The notes beneath the pieces were generated by a model, which saw nothing but the letters and a program-made list of their open reading frames with translations, did no database searches and was not told the origin of the DNA. From positions 1 to 64,000 of the IMG/VR virus record IMGVR_UViG_3300032093_000070: DNA of 64,000 nt; one strand, written 5' to 3'. The DNA comes from a virus. The first letter of the stretch is position 1. Each line of letters opens with the position of its first letter. The translations under genes were made by a program, and so were the position numbers. Positions 38,353 through 46,357 of the stretch are shown here, one piece after another.

Positions 38353-40661
38353 TACTTACTCGCCGCCTTTTCTAGTATCTTCTCATCTGAGAACATCTTC
38401 TTAATAGTCTCAGCAATTTTCTTAGCGTTGTCACCAAGTACATTTATAACTACTCCGCCATAGTTGTGGGTAACCCCGCCAGAGCTTAGGGCGCTTGTCA
38501 GCATACCCATACCGCCCGCAGCGCTAGCGCCTTGATTAATAAAAGACTTAAGATCTTTTACTTGAGTTGCGTACTGTGGATCTTTAAGAAGTTTATTAAC
38601 TTCAGCTAGTGTCTTAGCATCAAGAGATGCAGGATCAACACCAAAGAATGTAGCAACATCTTCAGCGCTTGTGGTTCCTCCACCACCTTTGCCCGTACCC
38701 CACTTAGACGCGTAAACCGCATCCATAATTCTAGATTTATCTTTTCCGCTGACGATAGCATTAACGATCTTGTCGTAGCCTCGTTCTTTTGCTTTTTCAG
38801 TCAGCGTTAATACAGTTGCTTCTAGACCTTGATTCCAGCTGGTGTAGTGCCGTACTCCGTGAGATCTTCCAGGTCCTGCATCCATAAGACTTGAGCCAGG
38901 TAGAATGCGAGTAGTGTTAAGTGGGTTGTAGCCAGCAGAGTTATTCCAGTGCCCACCTTCTTGATCCATCCATGATGTAACAGCAGCCATATTAGCGTCT
39001 GTTGGCGATCCACCTAGCTTTGTGATTAAAGCTCTAGCCCAATCTTGTTTACTTAAATTTGGACCTGTATCTTTTACGCTTCCACCATGGTGCCTAAATG
39101 GATTTTTGTTATCCATATTAGGAATGATTGTTCCATCGGTTTTCGGAATAAATAATTCTGGGCCTTCTTCACCAACAACATAGGGAACCTTATCGCTTAC
39201 TCCACCACCAGTAGCTTTTCCTTTAATGCCTAATAGCATCGTTAAGATTTTGGTTAGGAAATCGTTTCCAGATCCCATTAGCGTGGTCACAAAAGCATTT
39301 CCGCGAGTAGCCAACTGTAGAACACCTGTAAATCGATCAAGCATGTTCATGAACTGACCAAGCATCGTCAAGCTTTGAGCCGCTTGTTCATAGCCAATAG
39401 CTCCAGCGTTTGCCACTTGACCAAGTCCTTGAGCGGCAGCGGCATTTCTCTTGCTGAACGCACTAACAGCAGCAGTAGTTCCACCAAACTCTTGAATGTT
39501 TTCTTTAGTAATAGCTCCGCCACCAGTCTTTGCTTTAAACAAAAGACCGTTAGCAACTAACTGTTTTGCCATAGGATCGTTGCCAAAATACATATCAAGC
39601 ATGGAGTCCATAGAGTTACCAGGCTGTAAGCCGATAAGGACTTCGCGCTCAGACGGCTTTCTATCTGAGCCGTAAGCTCGTGCGTAGTCGCGGCAAATCT
39701 TTTTCCAGAGGTCGTCAATGATCTGATCAGGTGGCTTTAGGTTGCCCTGCTCATCACGAAGACGAATACCAATTCCGCGAAGCATGTTTACATTGCGTCC
39801 CTGTTGCATTGCGCCAAAGGCTCGCATTGATCCTTCGGCACCGATGCCGGGAAGAAGGTTGGATACTTGAGCAACGCCCATACCGACGCTACCAAATTGA
39901 CCACCAGCTTGAGTGATGTTAGGCCCAGTGATGCCGTAGCTTTGAGCGGCGACCAAAGATCGCATCGCATCCATCTTGTCAAGAACCGTGCCTTCATAAG
40001 ACATTCGTTCTTGTAATTGACGCATACGTTCAAAGTCGTATGTTCCACCAATCATTGGGTTCTCCATGAGAACCTCTTTGCCAGATGTAAGTCTTCTACC
40101 GCTAGGACCAGCAGAGTTAAAGAACGCGGCGCGTTGCATGAGAAGTTGAGCCTCTACTGCATCAGACGCAGAGAACAAAGCTCCGCTTGCTGCGCCGGCA
40201 AATAGAGCGCCCGCAGCAGGGTTTTCTTTTATAAAGTCTGTGAGGTTAGTGCCACCTGTAAATCTGCCACCGCCACCACCGCCTGTAGTGGAAATATCAG
40301 GAGTATATGCAACTACTGTCCCACCTCGACTGTATGGGACCATGCCACCGCCACCGCCAGTAAGAGCAGGTGGTTGAGCGCCTCCGCCTCCACCTCCACC
40401 TATTGCGGCTTGACCTGCTGGTGGAGTAAATTCTGGATCCGGTGCAACTTGATTTGAGCTTCCACCAATTCCACCACCGCCACCGCCCATCTTGATGCTA
40501 GACATAGCATCTCTAAAGCGTTGGGCAGATGTGGTGGCGTCTTGAAGCTCTTGCTTAAAAAGTCTAAATTCTTGACGAGCATCAACTATGCCGTTTTTGA
40601 GGTCAACAATAAAAGACGCTCGGGTTGATCCACCTAGCCCCAAACGATCTTTGCTATCCAT
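38352..40661 (-). CDS. Tail tape measure protein with lysozyme-like domain
   Basis: 769 residues. N-terminal helical part with Gly-rich linkers, then hydrophobic parts typical of tape measures and the motif GGGVSDKVPYVVGEEGPELFIPKTDGTIIPN. Residues about 535-660 (AVTSWMDQEGGHWNNSAGYNPLNTTR ... HYTSWNQGLEATVLTL) form a lytic-transglycosylase/lysozyme-like domain seen in actinobacteriophage tape measures, which would open the cell wall during DNA entry. The start shares a base with the frameshifted chaperone stop. Confidence 0.88.
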   Translation of the reverse strand: MDSKDRLGLGGSTRASFIVDLKNGIVDARQEFRLFKQELQDATTSAQRFRDAMSSIKMGGGGGGIGGSSNQVAPDPEFTPPAGQAAIGGGGGGGAQPPALTGGGGGMVPYSRGGTVVAYTPDISTTGGGGGGRFTGGTNLTDFIKENPAAGALFAGAASGALFSASDAVEAQLLMQRAAFFNSAGPSGRRLTSGKEVLMENPMIGGTYDFERMRQLQERMSYEGTVLDKMDAMRSLVAAQSYGITGPNITQAGGQFGSVGMGVAQVSNLLPGIGAEGSMRAFGAMQQGRNVNMLRGIGIRLRDEQGNLKPPDQIIDDLWKKICRDYARAYGSDRKPSEREVLIGLQPGNSMDSMLDMYFGNDPMAKQLVANGLLFKAKTGGGAITKENIQEFGGTTAAVSAFSKRNAAAAQGLGQVANAGAIGYEQAAQSLTMLGQFMNMLDRFTGVLQLATRGNAFVTTLMGSGNDFLTKILTMLLGIKGKATGGGVSDKVPYVVGEEGPELFIPKTDGTIIPNMDNKNPFRHHGGSVKDTGPNLSKQDWARALITKLGGSPTDANMAAVTSWMDQEGGHWNNSAGYNPLNTTRILPGSSLMDAGPGRSHGVRHYTSWNQGLEATVLTLTEKAKERGYDKIVNAIVSGKDKSRIMDAVYASKWGTGKGGGGTTSAEDVATFFGVDPASLDAKTLAEVNKLLKDPQYATQVKDLKSFINQGASAAGGMGMLTSALSSGGVTHNYGGVVINVLGDNAKKIAETIKKMFSDEKILEKAASK

Positions 40662-40831
40662 CAGCTAATTCCTCTTCTGCTATAACGTTGCGCTCGGTCT
40701 AACCAGTTGAGGCGCTCTCTATAAGAAAGCTTCCTAATCTCCGATAGCGTCCATCCGCTAAAGGTTCTAGTTAGAACTTCGTATTGGTTAAGAAGATGTT
40801 CGTAGTCTTGCTTGCTATAAGCGAAACAAGT
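40661..40831 (-). CDS. Second frame of the tail assembly chaperone (no start codon; frameshift product)
   Basis: An open frame of 56 codons that overlaps the end of the chaperone gene and ends on the tape-measure start. It contains no ATG, GTG or TTG in frame, but encodes a typical helical, charged protein (SKQDYEHLLNQYEVLTRTFSGWTLSEIRKLSYRERLNWL) and lies exactly where phages read a second chaperone frame by ribosomal frameshifting. The shift would be +1 (or -2), within TTG TTT CGC TTA TAG; TTT slipping to TTC is a good candidate. Confidence 0.8.
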   Translation of the reverse strand, partial: TCFAYSKQDYEHLLNQYEVLTRTFSGWTLSEIRKLSYRERLNWLDRAQRYSRRGIS

Positions 40832-41606
40832 CGGTCAAACTTAACGGTAGAGGAATATCCTCACCGCATGCCTGACAAGTCTTCTTCACCTCCCCAAGGC
40901 GTGGGCCTGGGTTACGGTTCAGGATCTCATCAATAATCTTGTTTCGATCTGCCATACCAAGTGATAAAGCAGTTCGAGCGCCTACTGATGGAGCCCCGTT
41001 AATAGATGTAATGCAACCAGAAAGAAGAATGGTGTTTACCTCAGCGGCTGTCTTATCAATATTGTCCATAAGTTTCTTTTGAACAATACCGTTAGGTAGC
41101 GCTACGGTTACGGTGCCCTTCTTTGTTTCTACAACCCAGTTTCGGTCATTGACCGCATCCTTTAGTTCCTTTGATGGAACATCAGTTAGCAGGTCAATTA
41201 CTACCTGTTGTTGCTGGCTGCAATTACCGCATCTAACTGTCACATTCAGCTCACTGCCAAATGTAATAGTCCTGATGCCTATGAGAATTGCATCTCTGTC
41301 GCCGGATAGTAGCTGGTCTAGGTGATCCCGAGTTACCTCTTCGTTTCCAATTTTAACTAAACCGCGTTCCAGTAAAGCGTTGAGCGCTTTAGCTGTTGAC
41401 CCGGTTCTTGAAACAATCTCCTCGTCCTCTCCGTTTAGTTCTCTAACTTCAGCGGTGCGAACAACACCGCTTGGGGTTAGGTAACCACCCGGTAAAGTTA
41501 CTTCGGAGTCGGATGGAGCCCGAGTTGTTACTTCTGCCTCGGGCTCCTCCAGAGCCTTCTTTGCGTATTGATTAACTAGTTCCGCATCAGTAATGATTTC
41601 AGTCAC
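40815..41606 (-). CDS. Tail assembly chaperone / T4 gp26-like protein
   Basis: 263 residues. VRELNGEDEEIVSR ... LLSGDRDAILIGIRTITFGSELNVTVRCGNCSQQQQVVIDL resembles T4-type baseplate/tail chaperones with a CxxC site; a second pair CQACGED lies at the C-terminus. The gene lies between tail tube and tape measure, the canonical chaperone position, and its end overlaps a start-less second frame, supporting the chaperone role. Confidence 0.8.
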   Translation of the reverse strand: MTEIITDAELVNQYAKKALEEPEAEVTTRAPSDSEVTLPGGYLTPSGVVRTAEVRELNGEDEEIVSRTGSTAKALNALLERGLVKIGNEEVTRDHLDQLLSGDRDAILIGIRTITFGSELNVTVRCGNCSQQQQVVIDLLTDVPSKELKDAVNDRNWVVETKKGTVTVALPNGIVQKKLMDNIDKTAAEVNTILLSGCITSINGAPSVGARTALSLGMADRNKIIDEILNRNPGPRLGEVKKTCQACGEDIPLPLSLTDLFRL

Positions 41607-41648
41607 GGTTTATTACTCCCTATTGTTTGGTTATTACGCTTGTACTAC

Positions 41649-42293
41649 TTATCCCTTTGCTCCACCTTCGACTGGTGTAAAGCCTGTATCAGTAAAGAAT
41701 ACTGACAAACCTTCGTGCACCAAGCTCATGGATTCAAACAAGATTGCTCCATCGTTAGCATTTAGATCGGTGTAGTTTAATCCACTGATCCAAGCGTTGT
41801 GTACTTTGAAGCCCATGCGAGGGACATTTGCATCTGTAGGTCCAGCGTTTGGATGATCCATAACCCAGATCTTTAGATTGACGCGGAAGGTTTTCTTTTC
41901 GGCTAAGCCTACTTTTAGACCATCACCAGCAGCCGCAGCAAACAAACCACGCATCCATGTGATTGCTTGGTCGTTTCCGTATAGGACGCCGCGTTGCATT
42001 GTGATTGGGCTGAAAGTGGTCATACCAGGTACTTGATGTACGGTGGTGTTGTAGCCGCCTTCACGGTATTGAATTGATTGAGTGGTGATGTTAAGACCAC
42101 TGATATTTGTAAAGCCTCCTGCCCAGCCTACTGACTTACCAGAAGTGCTAGCTGCCGCATCTGATGACTTAATACGATCATCAAATACAGTTTCTCCGTT
42201 ACGGCCAACTACTTCGAATTCAACATAGAATCGAAACGAGCGTAACGGATCTGTCGCTAGGGTAGAGAAGCGATTGATTGTTGTGTTTGGCAT
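41649..42293 (-). CDS. Tail tube protein (gp19-like)
   Basis: 214 residues. DPLRSFRFYVEFEV at the N-terminus, GGFTNISGLNITTQSIQYREGG, and HNAWISGLNYTDLNANDGAILFESMSLVHEGL at the C-terminus are the T4 gp19/PBSX tube fold marks. It follows the sheath gene as usual. Confidence 0.92.
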   Translation of the reverse strand: MPNTTINRFSTLATDPLRSFRFYVEFEVVGRNGETVFDDRIKSSDAAASTSGKSVGWAGGFTNISGLNITTQSIQYREGGYNTTVHQVPGMTTFSPITMQRGVLYGNDQAITWMRGLFAAAAGDGLKVGLAEKKTFRVNLKIWVMDHPNAGPTDANVPRMGFKVHNAWISGLNYTDLNANDGAILFESMSLVHEGLSVFFTDTGFTPVEGGAKG

Positions 42294-42308
42294 GTGTGAT
42301 TATCTCCT

Positions 42309-43802
42309 TTACGCCACAGTAACGGTGGTTCCACCGTCAAATTGACCGATCTTGATAACAACAAATTCAGCTGGACGCTGTAGTGCCACACCAACTTCGA
42401 TATGGACTTCTCCATTATCAATAGATGCTTGTGGGTTATTTGTTGCATCAACCTTAACAAAGAACGCCTGTTGCGGGGTCGCTCCACGAAGACCGCCCTG
42501 TGACCAGAAGCCTGTTAAGAATCCGCTGACAGTCGCGTTGATACGACGCCATAGAGCCTCATCGTTTGGCTCAAAGATCGCAAACTCTGTGAGATCTGTG
42601 AGTGCCTTACGGAGGTAAATAAGAGTTCTGCGTACTGGAACATACTTGTCAACATATCCAGTCTTAAGAGTGCGTGAACCCATAACGACAATGCCTGATC
42701 CTGGAACATACTTAATTGCGTTAACTGGGGCTGCTGCTGAGTTCAAGCTATCTAGCTCTGTATTAGTAAGTGTTGCCACTGAAACTGCTCCAGCAACTCT
42801 GGTTTGTAGTCCTGCTGGCGCTTTGAAGACACCGCGAGAAGCATCAGTAGTTGAATAAATACCTACTAAAGCTGCTCCAGCACCTACGGTTTTTGTTTGA
42901 CCGCTTGCTCCTCCAACACCAACTGTTGGGTCAGAGATAACGAGAGGTGGGTAGTAAACCGCGGCGTATGAGGTTGGTGTGTATGTTGCAGCAAGTGTCA
43001 AAGCATCTGCCGCAGTAGCACTAGTTGAGTCAATAACAACAAAGACATCATCTCTGCTTTCAGCGTATGAGATAGCAGCGTTGATAGTAGTTGCAGCGGT
43101 TACGCCGGGAACATTGAGAATCAAAGACTGATTAATTACATCAAATCCAGAGAAGTCTGTAATGTTTCCAACGGTAGATCCGTTAGCACCAGTGCTTAGG
43201 GCTTGGTTAGTTACAACAGATGGGTTTCTATCAGAACCTGTAGTAGCAGATCCTAGATCTGTTGCTGTTACATATACCGAACCAGCATTAATAACTGAAA
43301 CTGCAAAACGAGTATCTGTAGGGGTCATGCTTAGATCAGTAAACTTCTCTACAATTTCAGCATCAGTGTTTCCACCGTAATAAACAGTAAGATCAAACTT
43401 ACCTGTTGTTAGAGAGTTAGAGATAGTAACGTTAATGCTGTTACCCCATGTACCCTCGTTTTTAGAATTAAGGCGAAGCGTTGCCAAAGGCGTTCCAGCA
43501 CGATCGTTGAAAGTACGGACTGCGGTTGCGGCTCCAGCTCCTACGACACGCTTAACATAAGCGCGGCTTCCTCCGTTTGCGAAGAACATATAAACACCTA
43601 GTGGCAAGTTATTGCTTGCGGTGGTGTTCCATGTTCCAAACAGATTTGTGTACTGGCTCCACGATGTAACCAGTGTTGGTGTAGTAGGTCCACGATCGTT
43701 AGTGCCGATGAAAGCACCAACTGAATCGGAGTTAGGCCCTACTGTTGATTGAATAGGATTTAGTACTTCTTGTACATAAACCCCAGGGCGTTGAAATGCC
43801 AT
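42309..43802 (-). CDS. Contractile tail sheath protein
   Basis: 497 residues. FQRPGVYVQEVLNPIQSTVGPNSDSVGAFIGTNDRGPTTPTLVTSWSQYTNLFG is the classic sheath start, and WSQGGLRGATPQQAFFVKVD ... EVHIEVGVALQRPAEFVVIKIGQ the classic C-terminal domain. This makes the virion a myovirus. Confidence 0.96.
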   Translation of the reverse strand: MAFQRPGVYVQEVLNPIQSTVGPNSDSVGAFIGTNDRGPTTPTLVTSWSQYTNLFGTWNTTASNNLPLGVYMFFANGGSRAYVKRVVGAGAATAVRTFNDRAGTPLATLRLNSKNEGTWGNSINVTISNSLTTGKFDLTVYYGGNTDAEIVEKFTDLSMTPTDTRFAVSVINAGSVYVTATDLGSATTGSDRNPSVVTNQALSTGANGSTVGNITDFSGFDVINQSLILNVPGVTAATTINAAISYAESRDDVFVVIDSTSATAADALTLAATYTPTSYAAVYYPPLVISDPTVGVGGASGQTKTVGAGAALVGIYSTTDASRGVFKAPAGLQTRVAGAVSVATLTNTELDSLNSAAAPVNAIKYVPGSGIVVMGSRTLKTGYVDKYVPVRRTLIYLRKALTDLTEFAIFEPNDEALWRRINATVSGFLTGFWSQGGLRGATPQQAFFVKVDATNNPQASIDNGEVHIEVGVALQRPAEFVVIKIGQFDGGTTVTVA

Positions 43803-43840
43803 TAGTTTATCTCCTTAGTTTTAAACAGAGTACCCATGTA

Positions 43841-44464
43841 TTAGACCATCTCGTATCCAGTAGGGGGAGTCGTCTTATCCAGAAAGACTTCATCAACAAT
43901 TGGAGTTGCGGTGACTGCCACATAAGGTGACATCTCACTTATCACTCTGACTGTTAATGCGTTGCGAAGAATACGACGGGCTCCGCCAGTATCCTCCTCA
44001 ACTCCGTCTAGTTTTGTATATCCATCAAGGAACATACTTCGGTATGCCGTCTCAGTACCTAACTGATTTGGCACAGCTAGCTTGCCGTACTTTGATGGAA
44101 ACTTTTGTAGTAGTTGAATTAATAAAGCTCTATCGTGGCGTGGATGGCGCGAGTGTGAAGTAACTTGATACACAATGTCATATGCCACTGGGACATCATA
44201 GGTGTAAATCAGCGATCCACTTGCTGCGATTGTTCCTTGATAGTCTGCGTCAGAGAGGCGACCTTGGATCTGTCGATCATTTGCTGGAACGATATCTAAA
44301 AGATCAATGGTGACAAAAGGAAACTTTTGGTCACGTATTTCTACATCTGGGTACCCAAACCACACTTGAACAGGTCTTCCCATATTTTTTTCATCAGAGA
44401 CCGTCATACCAGCTAGGTAGGTTTTCAAGGCTAGGTCTTCAGCAATAACAAATGGATTAGGCAT
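43841..44464 (-). CDS. Tail terminator/neck-like protein (207 aa)
   Basis: Mixed beta protein. AYDIVYQVTSHSRHPRHDRALLIQLLQKFP fits a tail-completion or terminator family where a helix follows a strand; it precedes sheath, the expected place for T4 gp15/lambda U-like terminators. Assignment mainly by position. Overlaps the upstream gene by eight bases. Confidence 0.6.
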   Translation of the reverse strand: MPNPFVIAEDLALKTYLAGMTVSDEKNMGRPVQVWFGYPDVEIRDQKFPFVTIDLLDIVPANDRQIQGRLSDADYQGTIAASGSLIYTYDVPVAYDIVYQVTSHSRHPRHDRALLIQLLQKFPSKYGKLAVPNQLGTETAYRSMFLDGYTKLDGVEEDTGGARRILRNALTVRVISEMSPYVAVTATPIVDEVFLDKTTPPTGYEMV

Positions 44465-44795
44465 ATATCTCCTCTAGGTTAAAGAGGTTGGACGCGACAT
44501 GATCTTTATAAAACTCTTTAATCAACGGCTGGATCTTGTAGATGAAAGATCTCAATACCGAGTTAGGTACCTGCCCAGTTTTTCCGTACTCCAGATCCTG
44601 GACTATTTGAGCTACCTCTTCTGGGTAGTCAATGTAAAGGGAAGCGCCATCAAAGGAAACCGTCAGTTGTTTAATTACTCGAGCCGGCCAGTTAGAGGCT
44701 AGGGCTAGGGACTGAAGCTCGTCAGTCAATACGGGGATTAGGTAGAAGGCAGCGTCAGAGACAGTCGCGTCTACTTCATTTGTTTCTGCGATCAC
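44457..44795 (-). CDS. Neck/connector-type small protein (112 aa), GTG start
   Basis: Unknown. A helical, acidic protein (AAFYLIPVLTDELQSLALASNWPARVIKQL). It lies between the head-tail neck genes and the terminator gene, so a head-completion role is possible. GTG start inside the end of the upstream gene. Confidence 0.5.
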   Translation of the reverse strand: MIAETNEVDATVSDAAFYLIPVLTDELQSLALASNWPARVIKQLTVSFDGASLYIDYPEEVAQIVQDLEYGKTGQVPNSVLRSFIYKIQPLIKEFYKDHVASNLFNLEEIYA

Positions 44796-44946
44796 GCTTC
44801 AAAGCCTTCCCTACTACATATGCCCCTAATGCGCCGTAGAAAAGTTTTGTGCTGTCGTCCTTGTCAGGAAGGTTCTTTGCTATCTCTCTAGCAAACAGAA
44901 CTTGATCAGGCTTATCTACTTTTGGTTGGTTCGGTAAACCAAACAT
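44776..44946 (-). CDS. Hypothetical basic protein with C-terminal hydrophobic helix (56 aa)
   Basis: A 56-residue frame, MFGLPNQPKVDKPDQVLFAREIAKN then LFYGALGAYVVGKALKRDRRNK: one short hydrophobic helix capped by basic residues. The frame overlaps the downstream gene by 20 bases. It could be a minor virion or membrane-touching peptide; unknown. Confidence 0.5.
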   Translation of the reverse strand: MFGLPNQPKVDKPDQVLFAREIAKNLPDKDDSTKLFYGALGAYVVGKALKRDRRNK

Positions 44947-45033
44947 CGCAGTCTCCTTGTGGAGTAGGGCACGTGTACAGCGCAGGGGTAGAACTTTGAT
45001 TCCCGCATGGAATCAAAAATAGTATAAAGGCAA

Positions 45034-45053
45034 AAGCCCCCTTTCGGGGGCTT
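45034..45053 (-). terminator. Hairpin terminator below the Lys-rich gene cluster
   Basis: AAGCCCCC (45034-45041) and GGGGGCTT (45046-45053) form a perfect 8-base stem with loop TTTC; on the minus strand it is followed by TTTTGCCTTTAT. It separates the Lys-rich mini-gene cluster from the neck/tail genes downstream, so those may need readthrough or their own promoter. Confidence 0.7.
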
Positions 45054-45057
45054 AGCC

Positions 45058-45318
45058 TTACTTCTTTTCTTTCTTCTTTTCGGCTTTTTCTTCAGCCTTT
45101 TCTTTTGCCTTGACCTTCTTGATAATCGCATCGTCCTTCTTGCGATCCTCAGCTATGGTCTTTGGCTTCTTCTTTTTGCCGTGGGCTTTGTCCAGTTTTT
45201 CGAACATAGCCTTATCGTCCTTGTCTTTGATGCCGGCTTTTTTCATAAGGCGGGCATCCATCTTTTCGTCCTTAGACTTTGTGTATTTGCCCTTCATGAA
45301 GCTAGGGGTCTTGGACAT
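45058..45318 (-). CDS. Very Lys-rich small protein (86 aa)
   Basis: About a third Lys plus many Glu/Asp, ending in a coiled-coil run KVKAKEKAEEKAEKKKEKK. Such proteins can condense DNA or fill the head. It is the last gene of a cluster of eight tiny, positively charged or Cys-rich proteins. No family recognised. Confidence 0.6.
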   Translation of the reverse strand: MSKTPSFMKGKYTKSKDEKMDARLMKKAGIKDKDDKAMFEKLDKAHGKKKKPKTIAEDRKKDDAIIKKVKAKEKAEEKAEKKKEKK

Positions 45319-45377
45319 CAGTGCTTTCCCTTACAAACTTTGCAGGAGCACTTGCAGTTATCTTTCTTGCAGCCCAT
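45318..45377 (-). CDS. Cys-rich micro-peptide (19 aa), metallothionein-like
   Basis: MGCKKDNCKCSCKVCKGKH: five Cys in 19 residues with C-x-C and C-x2-C spacings. ATG overlaps the upstream stop and the TGA overlaps the next ATG (TGATG-like join), i.e. exact packing in the mini-gene cluster. It could bind Zn, Cu or FeS. Very short, so confidence is limited. Confidence 0.45.
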   Translation of the reverse strand: MGCKKDNCKCSCKVCKGKH

Positions 45378-45505
45378 TATTTTTTACCCTTCTTCTTGTC
45401 TTTTACAGGCGCACCCTTCTTTGCAGCAAACTTCTTGTTCGCCGCTTTGAGGGTCTTCATCCCGTGCTTGTCCTTGGGACGGCCACAACCGCAGGTCGCG
45501 CACAT
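45377..45505 (-). CDS. Lys-rich mini-protein with MCATCGC start (42 aa)
   Basis: MCATCGCGRPKDKHGMKTL then a Lys/Ala-rich tail (AANKKFAAKKGAPVKDKKKGKK). The N-terminal MCATCGC is shared with the next gene, indicating duplication. Metal-binding head and basic tail; function unknown. Confidence 0.55.
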   Translation of the reverse strand: MCATCGCGRPKDKHGMKTLKAANKKFAAKKGAPVKDKKKGKK

Positions 45506-45666
45506 TACTTCTTCTTCTTTGCACGAAGAGCAGCGAAGTCTGATCCTTCTAACTTGCCGTTCTTGTTTGTATCAAGTTTCTTTTGCTTAGAAGATAATCC
45601 CTTTGTTGCTGCCTTCTTAGCTGGGGCTTTCTTCTTGTTACCCATGCAACCACATGTAGCGCACAT
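45505..45666 (-). CDS. Mini-protein with MCATCGC start and EF-hand-like loop (53 aa)
   Basis: The N-terminus MCATCGCMGNKKKAPAKK is a paralogue of the preceding gene's start. The middle, LDTNKNGKLEGSDFAAL, matches an EF-hand/dockerin-type Ca-binding loop (D-x-N-x-N-G-x-L-x-x-x-D). It ends with KKKK. A basic peptide with two possible metal sites; role unknown. Confidence 0.55.
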   Translation of the reverse strand: MCATCGCMGNKKKAPAKKAATKGLSSKQKKLDTNKNGKLEGSDFAALRAKKKK

Positions 45667-45812
45667 TACTTCTTACCTGCTTTCTGTTTCTTGGGTTTTG
45701 CGACTTTGTTCTTGCCGGATCCTTCTGGGACACAGTTAGGAACCTTCTTGCCATTTTTCATTTTAAAACCAACTTGGACATAGCCGTCCCAGCATGGACC
45801 TTGCTTTGCCAT
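45666..45812 (-). CDS. Small basic protein with PCWDGYVQVGFK...VPNCVP motif (48 aa)
   Basis: The stretch CWDGYVQVGFKMKNGKKVPNCVP is a recurrent phage motif (a Cys, a hydrophobic VQVG, then NGKxVPNCVP) seen in many myoviruses near head genes, function unknown. The tail is Lys-rich. Packed by TAATG overlaps on both sides. Confidence 0.6.
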   Translation of the reverse strand: MAKQGPCWDGYVQVGFKMKNGKKVPNCVPEGSGKNKVAKPKKQKAGKK

Positions 45813-46021
45813 TATTTCTCCTTCTTATGCGGATTCTTTTTGTGCCAGTCCTTGACGGCTTTGACGCCTTCTTTGACTGTTTTAGATCCACCTTTTTTAG
45901 TGAGGTTAATCTTATCCCACTTGCCAGCCTTTGCCTTGGCTTCGTGGTCTACAACAACATCGCCCTTTTTGTTTTTCTTGACGGTGTGTTTAACCCCAGC
46001 AACTTTCAAGGTCTTTGCCAT
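45812..46021 (-). CDS. Lys-rich basic protein (69 aa)
   Basis: Very basic with regular Val/Lys alternation (KTLKVAGVKHTVKKNKKGDVVVDHEAKA), which could form a small beta sheet, then a helical GVKAVKDWHKKNPHKK tail. Probably nucleic-acid or virion-associated. Packed in the mini-gene cluster. Confidence 0.6.
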   Translation of the reverse strand: MAKTLKVAGVKHTVKKNKKGDVVVDHEAKAKAGKWDKINLTKKGGSKTVKEGVKAVKDWHKKNPHKKEK

Positions 46022-46185
46022 TACGAGCTCTTTCTATAGCGGATAGTGGCTTTAGGTTTGCGGATAATTCCGCCAGCTTTTTTTCGGGATTTAGCGCCGC
46101 CAGTTTTGTATTTGCTACCAGTCAAGGCAACATCTACAGACTTCTTTGGGTCCTTTCCCGCGGTTTGACCGATTCTCTTAGGCAT
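46021..46185 (-). CDS. Lys/Arg-rich basic protein (54 aa)
   Basis: MPKRIGQTAGKDPKKSVD..., with GGAKSRKKAGGIIRKPKATIRYRK at the C-terminus: basic, Gly-rich and likely disordered, ribosomal-protein-like in composition. It overlaps the next stop (TAATG). Possibly a DNA-condensing internal protein. Confidence 0.55.
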   Translation of the reverse strand: MPKRIGQTAGKDPKKSVDVALTGSKYKTGGAKSRKKAGGIIRKPKATIRYRKSS

Positions 46186-46187
46186 AG

Positions 46188-46349
46188 TTATTTCTTCTTT
46201 TTCTTAGACATTCCAGCTTCGCTCATGGCAATAGCCACAGCTTGCTTCTTTGATTTGACTACAGGACCTTTGCCAGGACCTTTCTTGCCAGACTTCAAGG
46301 TTTTATTCTTGAACTCCTTCATTACTTTCTGTACTTTATCCTGCGCCAT
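46188..46349 (-). CDS. DUF6496-like Lys-rich protein (53 aa)
   Basis: VQKVMKEFKNKTLKSGKK followed by GPVVKSKKQAVAIAMSEAGMS matches the recurrent small family with VMxEFKxGxLKSG and KSRKQAIAIALSEA words (DUF6496 as I recall), common in phages and environmental bacteria; function unknown. It is the first gene of the mini-gene cluster. Confidence 0.7.
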   Translation of the reverse strand: MAQDKVQKVMKEFKNKTLKSGKKGPGKGPVVKSKKQAVAIAMSEAGMSKKKKK

Positions 46350-46357
46350 GGTTCCTC

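Noticed and set aside
45110-45739. Plus-strand 209-codon open frame rich in Phe/Leu/Ser
   Set aside because: Antisense of Lys-rich mini-genes (AAG runs read as CTT/TTC). Those mini-genes have exact start/stop overlaps and make better sense.
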